NCBI GenBank assembly: GCA_946410395.1
Contig: CAMKAE010000168.1
Coordinates: 1 to 5,060, forward strand
Direction: 5' to 3'
Length of the DNA: 5,060 nt
DNA from: an uncultured Clostridia bacterium
GTDB taxonomy: Bacteria; Bacillota; Clostridia; Christensenellales; Aristaeellaceae
In this document: one piece after another, positions 1-4,324 of the stretch
Position numbering within the stretch: the stretch's first letter is position 1
Layout of the letters: every line of letters starts with the position of its first letter
The notes under the pieces: generated by a model
Told to the model about the DNA's origin: nothing
What the model saw: the letters and a program-made list of their open reading frames with translations, nothing else
Databases searched by the model: none
Position numbers and translations under genes: made by a program

Positions 1-78
1 TCTGGTTCAGGTGGAGGGGGGCCCTTTCCTCATCCTGTGATTACATTTTATCAAGACGTGTGTCCAATTTTCTGGTCT

Positions 79-249
79 TTACTTTCCCTTACGCCATTTG
101 TTAAGTCCGACTGTGGTTTCCCAGTAGTCCTCGATTTCATCAAGCCAAGCCATTTCGTCACCAGACCAATCGGGGGATTCGAGATAGACAGAATCGATTT
201 CAGTCTCCAGAGAGTAACCAGCGCATTCAATCATGACCCACTTATTCAT
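79..249 (-). CDS. Small acidic hypothetical protein, 56 residues
   Basis: I do not recognise this protein. From the ATG at 249 it encodes 56 residues, rich in Trp, Asp and Glu (for example MAWLDEIEDYW at 33-43), with a basic tail (KWRKGK). It has no signal peptide or membrane segment. An AAAGGG sequence lies 8 bases before the ATG and is an acceptable RBS. The frame extends upstream to a TTG at 288, but the ATG is preferred because of that RBS and the overlapping upstream stop. Composition is like the integrase region, so it probably belongs to the same acquired element. The opposite strand has a longer open frame (37-405), but that frame lacks an RBS and its composition is less protein-like. 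Confidence 0.45.
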   Translation of the reverse strand: MNKWVMIECAGYSLETEIDSVYLESPDWSGDEMAWLDEIEDYWETTVGLNKWRKGK

Positions 250-326
250 AGTTCCAACCCTTTCTGCGGCTTGATGGTGTATCCGCAAACCCTCTTTTCT
301 TTCAAGGTTTCGGTTTCTTCCCTCAC
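246..326 (-). CDS. Possible 26-residue leader ORF coupled to the next small ORF
   Basis: From a GTG at 326 the frame encodes a charged peptide beginning VREETETLKEKR. It ends in a TGA that overlaps the next ATG in the arrangement ATGA, typical of translational coupling. The frame remains open further upstream to an in-frame TAG near 434, so it may instead be the tail of a longer, decayed gene. There is no convincing RBS and no recognised family. Its main support is the 4-base overlap and coding-like, charged composition. Confidence 0.25.
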   Translation of the reverse strand: MREETETLKEKRVCGYTIKPQKGLEL

Positions 327-332
327 CTTGTA

Positions 333-360
333 TCTATATTCTAACTCTGGAGGTGTACAA
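333..360 (-). promoter_or_regulatory. Possible promoter of the small minus-strand ORFs
   Basis: On the minus strand TTGTAC (355-360) and TATAGA (333-338) are spaced by 16 bp. Transcription would start near 326, upstream of the 56-residue ORF that begins at 249. The match is moderate, and the region is AT-rich enough for chance hits. Confidence 0.3.
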
Positions 361-407
361 TTAAACGGACTCAACGATTTGGAGACAAGAATCTTTATGA
401 ATTGAAA

Positions 408-520
408 TATCCTTGTGTCATTTTGCCTTTTGCGCTATAATTGTGATGCCAGGAGAGAGAGGGGCACTCTTGGAAGCGTGATGGGTTGTGGACTGCTCCC
501 CCAAGAATCCCACAAGGATA
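408..520. repeat. Perfect 10-bp inverted repeat flanking a promoter
   Basis: TATCCTTGTG (408-417) and CACAAGGATA (511-520) are exact reverse complements separated by 93 bp, and the plus-strand TATAAT box lies between them. A perfect 10-bp pair within about 100 bp is expected roughly once by chance in a window of this size, so the repeat itself is certain but its function is not. Confidence 0.4.
413..441 (+). promoter_or_regulatory. Promoter of the candidate plus-strand small RNA
   Basis: TTGTGT (413-418) and a perfect TATAAT (436-441) are spaced by 17 bp, with predicted transcription start near 448. No plausible plus-strand protein gene follows, so its product would be an untranslated RNA or antisense transcription toward the integrase 3' end. 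The -35 box lies inside the left arm of the 10-bp inverted repeat at 408-417/511-520. Confidence 0.55.
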
Positions 521-545
521 CAGCCTATCACGCGCATCTTTTTAT
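445..545 (+). ncRNA. Candidate structured small RNA, unknown family
   Basis: A near-consensus promoter lies directly upstream, and the sequence folds well by eye. A long helix pairs 476-490 with 519-533, 15 consecutive pairs including three G-U. A small hairpin forms from CCA/TGG (449-451, 471-473) and AGAG/CTCT (454-457, 467-470). GATGC (445-449) can pair with GCATC (534-538), closing the structure just before TTTTT (539-543), as in an sRNA with an intrinsic terminator. The large loop exposes a C-rich stretch (CTCCCCC, 496-502) that could pair with GGGG in the small hairpin loop, or with Shine-Dalgarno sequences of target mRNAs. The promoter predicts a start near 448, which would shorten the closing helix. 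It matches no RNA family I recognise (not 6S, SRP RNA or tmRNA). Confidence 0.4.
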
Positions 546-564
546 GTCCTTGTATTAACAACAA

Positions 565-605
565 AAGAAGGGGCAAGAGAATGGCTGGACTAGCCTTCCT
601 TGCCC
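565..605 (-). terminator. Probable integrase terminator hairpin
   Basis: About 75 bases after the integrase stop, GGGCAAG (571-577) pairs with CTTGCCC (599-605). The stem continues with GAA/TTC and GGCT/AGCC, interrupted by single unpaired bases at 578 and 582, and has a 5-base loop. On the minus strand the stem is followed by CTTCTTTTGTTGTT, a T-rich but interrupted tract. This fits a terminator facing the candidate plus-strand RNA, which would end near 545. The bulged-base hairpin could instead be a recombinase-recognised structure. Confidence 0.5.
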
Positions 606-679
606 TAAAGTTGTATGTTCTTACCCAGAAGTTGCTTTTGATTGACCAGAGGTTGCTGAATATTATTGTGAAGCTGTAT

Positions 680-1582
680 TTAGAGATTGGTAAGTACGCC
701 CGCTTTTTGTGCCTTAGCAAGCACCTCATCATCCTTAATCCCATCCAAATACCGCTGTGTGATGGCAACACTCTCGTGTCCCATTAGCCTCGAAAGGGTA
801 TATAGATCAATCCCATTTTTTAACTGTAAATGTGCAAACGTGTGGCGGCAAGTATGCGGTGAAACCCTTACATGCGGATTCACGCCAACGGCTGCTGCCG
901 CATGTTTCAGTACTTTTGCAATGGCCTCGGTTGTCAGTCTTTTCCCAGTCTGTGAAACGAATGCATAGTTTTCAGGCAGTTTCCCATCAAAATAGCTGTC
1001 TTTGGTTTGGTGATATTGCATCAGTGCTTTTGCCAAATATGGCGAAACAGGTACTACGCGCTCTTTAGCACCTTTGCCGTGAACAAGGATGTATTCCTCT
1101 CTGATTTGTCCCCACTTCAGATCGATGACCTCCGAAACCCGCATTCCTGTGTCGAAGAACATAGCCAACATGGTTCTGTTACGGATTTCCAGATATGTTC
1201 TACCAGAGTAGAAGTTCAGGGTTTTTCGGATTTCGTTTTCGGTGAATGTTATGATTTTCGTCTTTGGCTGCTTCATATTCTTCACTTTTGCCGCTGGCGA
1301 CTCTTGCATATGGTTTTCCTTCACCATATAGTTGAAGAAGGTTTTGAACACTTTCAGCAAGTCATTGACATATCTTGGCTGTCTACCCTTGTCATCCATC
1401 CATGCGAGGAACTGCTTGATATGGTATGCCTTTACTTGCTCAACCTCAACGAGTTCAAACTCGCTTTGAAGATACCGCTGAAAATAGCGGAGTTGCTTTG
1501 AGTAGTTCTCAATCGTCTTGGGGGAGAGTTTCCTCACCTTACAGTCAAATCCGAACTCCTGAATGCCTTCTTCCCAACGCAT
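680..1582 (-). CDS. Tyrosine recombinase/integrase, XerC/XerD-like
   Basis: The 300-residue protein has the size and layout of XerC/XerD-type site-specific recombinases. These cut and rejoin DNA at short sites through a covalent phosphotyrosine. Residues about 1-100 form the N-terminal SAM-like core-binding domain (SPKTIENYSKQLRYF at 20-34 is typical). Residues about 110-295 are the catalytic domain, with a complete active set: Arg148 in DTGMRVSE, Lys170 in VHGKGAKER, His243 and Arg246 in SPHTCRHTF, His269 in LMGHES, and nucleophile Tyr278 in TQRYLDG. No arm-binding domain is seen. Its base composition (about 38% GC in 1201-1260) is far below that of the his genes, which implies acquisition. 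It is more likely a mobile-element integrase than the housekeeping dif recombinase. There is no good RBS, only G-rich bases within the upstream hairpin. Confidence 0.93.
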   Translation of the reverse strand: MRWEEGIQEFGFDCKVRKLSPKTIENYSKQLRYFQRYLQSEFELVEVEQVKAYHIKQFLAWMDDKGRQPRYVNDLLKVFKTFFNYMVKENHMQESPAAKVKNMKQPKTKIITFTENEIRKTLNFYSGRTYLEIRNRTMLAMFFDTGMRVSEVIDLKWGQIREEYILVHGKGAKERVVPVSPYLAKALMQYHQTKDSYFDGKLPENYAFVSQTGKRLTTEAIAKVLKHAAAAVGVNPHVRVSPHTCRHTFAHLQLKNGIDLYTLSRLMGHESVAITQRYLDGIKDDEVLAKAQKAGVLTNL

Positions 1583-1584
1583 AG

Positions 1585-1626
1585 AAAAACCCCACTTTCC
1601 TTCACATTTCTGCTTGGAAAGTGGGG
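1585..1626 (-). terminator. Intrinsic terminator abutting the integrase start codon
   Basis: A perfect 11-bp inverted repeat, CCCCACTTTCC (1590-1600) and GGAAAGTGGGG (1616-1626), encloses a 15-base loop. On the minus strand it is followed immediately by TTTTT (1585-1589) and, three bases later, by the integrase ATG ending at 1582. It should stop transcripts coming from gap. Its 3' arm also holds the only G-rich sequence near the ATG, so the hairpin could hide the ribosome entry site as well. It may have come with the mobile element or may be the original gap terminator. Confidence 0.8.
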
Positions 1627-1746
1627 CGAACAGTTATCGTACCTTGACACTTGCGACTTTGGTAAGCCTACGGTGGTACTACAACGAAATGCCTACCAAC
1701 TCGCATTTAGGGCTTCGGGTGAAATCCCGCAAACCCGCACTGTGCC
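1627..1746. other. Repeat-rich gap/integrase junction, candidate recombination (att) region
   Basis: This noncoding stretch carries several nested imperfect repeats. The longest is an inverted repeat: TTGGTAAGC (1659-1667) faces GCCTACCAA (1691-1699) with one mismatch, and the pairing continues outward through TGCGA-type arms at 1652-1656 and 1701-1705 after a one-base bulge. Inside it is a near-palindrome around GTAC (1674-1683), and GCCTAC occurs twice (1666-1671, 1691-1696). AAATGC (1687-1692) and GCATTT (1703-1708) form another inverted pair. Integrase genes usually lie next to their attachment site, so this is the natural place for one, but no duplicated core can be confirmed inside the window. 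It does not match the integron attC consensus arms. Confidence 0.35.
1636..1665 (-). promoter_or_regulatory. Possible weak promoter for the integrase
   Basis: On the minus strand TTACCA (1660-1665) and TACGAT (1636-1641) are spaced by 18 bp. Transcription would start near 1629, so the terminator-like hairpin at 1590-1626 would form at the very 5' end of the message. Both boxes depart from consensus, and the -35 box overlaps the inverted repeat of the junction region, which would allow autoregulation by the recombinase. This is a guess from spacing. Confidence 0.25.
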
Positions 1747-2778
1747 TTACTTCAGCTCCGCGAAGTACTTAATGGTTCTCACCATCTGCGAGGTGTAGCT
1801 GTTCTCGTTGTCATACCAGGACACGACCTGCACCTGATAGGTGTCGTCGTCGATCTTGCTGACCATGGTCTGGTTGGCGTCGAACAGGGAGCCGTAGGTC
1901 ATGCCGATGATGTCGCTGGAGACCAGCTTCTCGGTGGTGTAGCCGAAGGACTCGGAGGACTGCGCCTTCATGGCGGCGTTGATGGCGTCCTTGGTCACGT
2001 CCTTGCCCTTGACGACGGCCACGAGGATCGTGGTGGAGCCGGTGGGCACGGGCACGCGCTGGGCGGAGCCGATCAGCTTGCCGTTGAGTTCCGGAATGAC
2101 CAGGCCGATGGCCTTGGCGGCGCCGGTGGAGTTGGGCACGATGTTGGCGGCGCCGGCGCGGGCACGCTGCAGGTCACCCTTGCGGTGCGGGCCGTCCAGG
2201 ATCATCTGATCGCCGGTGTAGGCGTGCACGGTGGTCATGATGCCGCTGACGATCGGGAAAGCGTCGTTCAGGGCCTTGGCCATGGGCGCCAGGCAGTTGG
2301 TGGTGCAGGACGCAGCGGAGATGATGGTGTCGCTGGCCTTGAGCACTTCGTTGTTCACGTTGTAGACGATGGTGGGCAGGTCATTGCCGGCGGGCGCGGA
2401 GATGACAACCTTCTTGGCGCCGGCGTCGATGTGGGCCTGGCTCTTTTCCTTGCTGGTGTAGAAGCCGGTGCACTCCAGCACCACGTCCACACCCAGCTCG
2501 CCCCAGGGGCACTCCTTGGCGTCCTTGATGGCGTAGATGGTGATTTCCTTGCCGTCCACGATGATGGAATTATCAGTGGCTTCGACGGTGTGCTTGTTCT
2601 CGCCGATGACGCCGCAGTAACCCTTCTGGGCGGTGTCATACTTCAGCAGGTGGGCCAGCATGGCGGGGCTGGTCAGGTCGTTGATGGCGACCACTTCGTA
2701 GCCCGGAGCGCCGAACATCTGCCGGAAGGCCAGACGGCCAATACGTCCGAAACCATTGATAGCAACTTTCACAGCCAT
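1747..2778 (-). CDS. gap: Glyceraldehyde-3-phosphate dehydrogenase, NAD-type, glycolytic
   Basis: This cytoplasmic enzyme oxidises glyceraldehyde-3-phosphate to 1,3-bisphosphoglycerate in glycolysis and forms homotetramers. From the chosen start it has 343 residues, close to the usual 330-345. The Rossmann domain begins with VAINGFGRIGR (5-15), and Asp34 in AINDL is the expected NAD-selecting acidic residue. The catalytic signature SAASCTTNCLAP (154-165) contains nucleophile Cys158, and His185 in TTVHAYTGDQ is the base partner. Substrate and phosphate contacts are expected in RARAGAANIVP (205-215) and NSTGAAKA (216-223). WYDNENSY (321-328) is the conserved C-terminal motif. The gene has its own promoter and RBS and appears monocistronic. 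Its GC content is high but lower than that of the his genes, as often seen for strongly expressed genes. An NADP-dependent biosynthetic GapB is less likely because of Asp34. Confidence 0.97.
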   Translation of the reverse strand: MAVKVAINGFGRIGRLAFRQMFGAPGYEVVAINDLTSPAMLAHLLKYDTAQKGYCGVIGENKHTVEATDNSIIVDGKEITIYAIKDAKECPWGELGVDVVLECTGFYTSKEKSQAHIDAGAKKVVISAPAGNDLPTIVYNVNNEVLKASDTIISAASCTTNCLAPMAKALNDAFPIVSGIMTTVHAYTGDQMILDGPHRKGDLQRARAGAANIVPNSTGAAKAIGLVIPELNGKLIGSAQRVPVPTGSTTILVAVVKGKDVTKDAINAAMKAQSSESFGYTTEKLVSSDIIGMTYGSLFDANQTMVSKIDDDTYQVQVVSWYDNENSYTSQMVRTIKYFAELK

Positions 2779-2784
2779 TGGAAT

Positions 2785-2793
2785 CTCCTCCTT
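2785..2793 (-). promoter_or_regulatory. Strong ribosome binding site that fixes the gap start
   Basis: AAGGAGGAG on the minus strand lies 6 bases before the ATG at 2778. The same reading frame stays open upstream to 3141, through the promoter and into the HAD gene. This RBS, together with the family N-terminus, shows that the extra residues are not translated. Confidence 0.9.
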
Positions 2794-2821
2794 CACATTC
2801 GCGGTTTCTCCGCACACAGTC

Positions 2822-2850
2822 ATTGTAAACGATTCAACGCTTTTTTGCAA
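2822..2850 (-). promoter_or_regulatory. Sigma-A-type promoter of gap
   Basis: On the minus strand a -35 box TTGCAA (2845-2850) is separated by exactly 17 bp from a -10 box TACAAT (2822-2827). The predicted transcription start is near 2815, giving a leader of about 37 bases up to the gap ATG. The surroundings are clearly more AT-rich than the flanking genes. A near-consensus promoter fits a highly expressed glycolytic gene and shows that gap does not depend on read-through from the his operon. No operator is recognised. Confidence 0.75.
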
Positions 2851-2925
2851 CTGTTTTCGGTGAAGAAATGATGACAATCTTATCGGCAAAGGAGGAATTG
2901 TAGGGATTTGACCGGCACAGGGAAG

Positions 2926-2951
2926 AAAATTTCGGGCTTTGCGGAGCCCGA
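2926..2951 (-). terminator. Probable intrinsic terminator of the his/HAD transcript
   Basis: A 7-bp perfect inverted repeat, TCGGGCT (2932-2938) and AGCCCGA (2945-2951), with a 6-base loop is followed on the minus strand by AATTTTCTT. It lies about 75 bases after the HAD stop codon and ahead of the gap promoter, as expected for the end of the upstream operon. The T-tract is short and interrupted, so termination may be incomplete. A second small hairpin (CGCCC 2967-2971 with GGGCG 2981-2985) precedes it. Confidence 0.6.
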
Positions 2952-3026
2952 CCAGGACTTTCCGATCGCCCTGGACCTTCGGGCGCATACCGTTGCTTGT
3001 CTTGCTTGCGACAATAGAATTGGGAT

Positions 3027-3689
3027 TCAAGTGCATAGAATGGAGTTGACGGCGTTCAGGTCCGGCAGGATCGCGGCGGCGAGGCGGCGCATCTCCTCGT
3101 CGGCGGGAAGCATGTCCGGCACCATGATCGGGGCCATGCACGCGGCGGAGGCGGCGCGGATGCCGTTGTAGGAGTCCTCAATCACCGCGCAGCGCTCCGG
3201 CGGAATGTCCGTGTCCGCGATCGCCGCCAGAAAGATGTCCGGCGCGGGCTTGCTGCGCTGCACCATGTCCCCGCCGATGACGCGGTCGAAAAAGGACAGC
3301 AGGCCGGCGTCCGCCAGCTGCTGACGCACGACCGCCGCGCGGGTGGAGGAGGCCAGGGCCACGAACAGCCCCCGGGCCTTCAGCGCCTCCAGCAGCGCCC
3401 GGACGCCGGGCTTCATGGGCAGGCGGCCGCCGTCATACTTGGCGTGGTAGGAGCGGGATGTTTCCGCCGCGCACGCGTCATAGGGGAAGTCCGGGCCGTA
3501 GAAATCCAGCATGATCTCCTTTGTGCGCCGGGCGTTGACCCCGATGCACTGCCGGTAAGGGATCTCGATGTCCCGCAGGCCGCGGCGCGCCGCCAGGGCT
3601 TTCCACTCCTCAAAGGTGGCGCGCTCGGAGTCGAAGATCACGCCGTCCATGTCGAATATCACGGCGCGGAGCGCTTTCGGATCCAGCAT
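3027..3689 (-). CDS. HAD-superfamily hydrolase, beta-phosphoglucomutase-like phosphatase in the his operon
   Basis: The 220-residue cytoplasmic protein has all the HAD catalytic motifs. Motif I is FDMDG (12-16), with nucleophile Asp13 and acid/base Asp15. Motif II is LASST (112-116), with Ser114. Motif III is Lys147 in SKPAPD, and motif IV is IEDSYNG (170-176). A helical C1 cap fits between motifs I and II (about 20-90). The arrangement is that of the beta-phosphoglucomutase/phosphoglycolate phosphatase group, which hydrolyses or transfers phosphate on small phosphorylated metabolites. The substrate cannot be told from sequence. The start follows the hisIE stop by 12 bases, with GAGGAG at 3694-3699 as RBS, so it is almost certainly co-transcribed with hisA-hisIE. 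That context makes histidinol-phosphate a possible substrate. A sugar-phosphate mutase or a general housekeeping phosphatase are alternatives. Confidence 0.9.
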   Translation of the reverse strand: MLDPKALRAVIFDMDGVIFDSERATFEEWKALAARRGLRDIEIPYRQCIGVNARRTKEIMLDFYGPDFPYDACAAETSRSYHAKYDGGRLPMKPGVRALLEALKARGLFVALASSTRAAVVRQQLADAGLLSFFDRVIGGDMVQRSKPAPDIFLAAIADTDIPPERCAVIEDSYNGIRAASAACMAPIMVPDMLPADEEMRRLAAAILPDLNAVNSILCT

Positions 3690-3701
3690 GGTGCTCCTCT
3701 C

Positions 3702-4322
3702 TCAGCGGCGGCGCTGCAGCTCGGCCCAGATGTCGGCCGGCGTCACGCCCCGGTCAAAGCACAGTACCAGCAGGTGGTACATCAGGTCCGCCGCCTCATA
3801 GGTGACTTCCTCCCTGTCGCCCTTCATGGCGGCGATGATGGCCTCGCTGGCCTCCTCGCCGACTTTCTTGCAGATCTTCTCCACACCCTTGTCCAGCAGG
3901 TAATTGGTGTAGGAGCCCTCCTGCGGGTGGGCCTTGCGGTCCTCGATCACGGCATAGACCTTTTCCAGGATGTGGGAGGAGGCGGGCAGCTCGTCCTCGT
4001 CGGCGGGGATCAGGTCGTTGAAGAAGCAGCTGCGCGCACCGGTGTGGCAGGCCGGCCCGGTCTGCTCCACCGTCAGCAGCAGCGTGTCGCCGTCGCAGTC
4101 GGCCTTGATGCCCAGCACCCGCTGAACGTGGCCGGAGGTCTCGCCCTTCTTCCACAGCTGCTGCCGGCTGCGGCTGAAATAGGTCGCGTAGCCGGTCTCC
4201 TCGGTCAGCCGCAGGGATTCCGCGTTCATCCAGGCCATCATCAGCACCTCGCCCGTGGCCGCGTCCTGGGCGATGGCGGGCACCAGGCCCTGCTCGTTAA
4301 ACTTGACTTTGCTCAGATCCAT
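3702..4322 (-). CDS. hisIE: HisIE, bifunctional phosphoribosyl-AMP cyclohydrolase / phosphoribosyl-ATP pyrophosphatase
   Basis: This fused cytoplasmic enzyme hydrolyses PR-ATP to PR-AMP (HisE part) and opens the purine ring to give ProFAR (HisI part), the substrate of HisA. The protein has 206 residues from the chosen start. Residues about 1-110 are the HisI domain. ADCDGD (74-79) provides the expected metal-binding Asp residues and Cys76, and PACHTG (Cys92) and RSCFF (Cys99) supply the remaining zinc cysteines. Residues about 117-206 are the MazG-like HisE domain, with KVGEEASE (153-160) and YEAADLMYH (175-183) carrying the acidic metal ligands. The frame is open 8 codons further upstream to an ATG at 4346. 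The ATG at 4322 is preferred because AAGGAGG (4333-4339) sits 10 bases before it and it follows the hisA stop by 2 bases, which suggests translational coupling. No key residue appears to be missing. Confidence 0.95.
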   Translation of the reverse strand: MDLSKVKFNEQGLVPAIAQDAATGEVLMMAWMNAESLRLTEETGYATYFSRSRQQLWKKGETSGHVQRVLGIKADCDGDTLLLTVEQTGPACHTGARSCFFNDLIPADEDELPASSHILEKVYAVIEDRKAHPQEGSYTNYLLDKGVEKICKKVGEEASEAIIAAMKGDREEVTYEAADLMYHLLVLCFDRGVTPADIWAELQRRR

Positions 4323-4324
4323 GG

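Noticed and set aside
37..405. 122-residue plus-strand ORF with GTG start at the left end
   Set aside because: There is no RBS before the GTG and no recognisable domain. The minus-strand 56-residue ORF on the same DNA has an RBS and coding-like composition. This choice is not certain.
571..605. CRISPR repeat or array
   Set aside because: The palindromic unit occurs once only; no regularly spaced copies exist in the window.
418..771. 117-residue minus-strand ORF overlapping the integrase 3' end
   Set aside because: Most of it is an out-of-frame overlap with the integrase C-terminus and runs through the integrase terminator. Only the last 39 codons have an RBS, noted separately.
1007..1501. 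164-residue plus-strand ORF opposite the integrase
   Set aside because: It is a shadow frame of the integrase, which has a full catalytic motif set; there is no domain or RBS.
1652..1705. Integron attC site
   Set aside because: The inverted repeat has a bulged base like attC, but the required RYYYAAC/GTTRRRY arms are not present and the integrase lacks a visible integron-specific insertion.
2185..2871. 228-residue plus-strand ORF opposite gap
   Set aside because: It is antisense to a certain gene, has Gly/Val/Asp-rich low-complexity translation typical of the complement of GC-rich coding DNA, and has no RBS.
2888..2904. Plus-strand AAAGGAGG at 2888-2895, resembling an RBS
   Set aside because: The only nearby start (TTG) is followed at once by TAG, and no gene follows on the plus strand.
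2779..3141. In-frame N-terminal extension of gap to 3141 (about 120 extra residues)
   Set aside because: It runs through the gap promoter, the his-operon terminator and part of the HAD gene. The strong RBS and conserved GAPDH N-terminus place the start at 2778.
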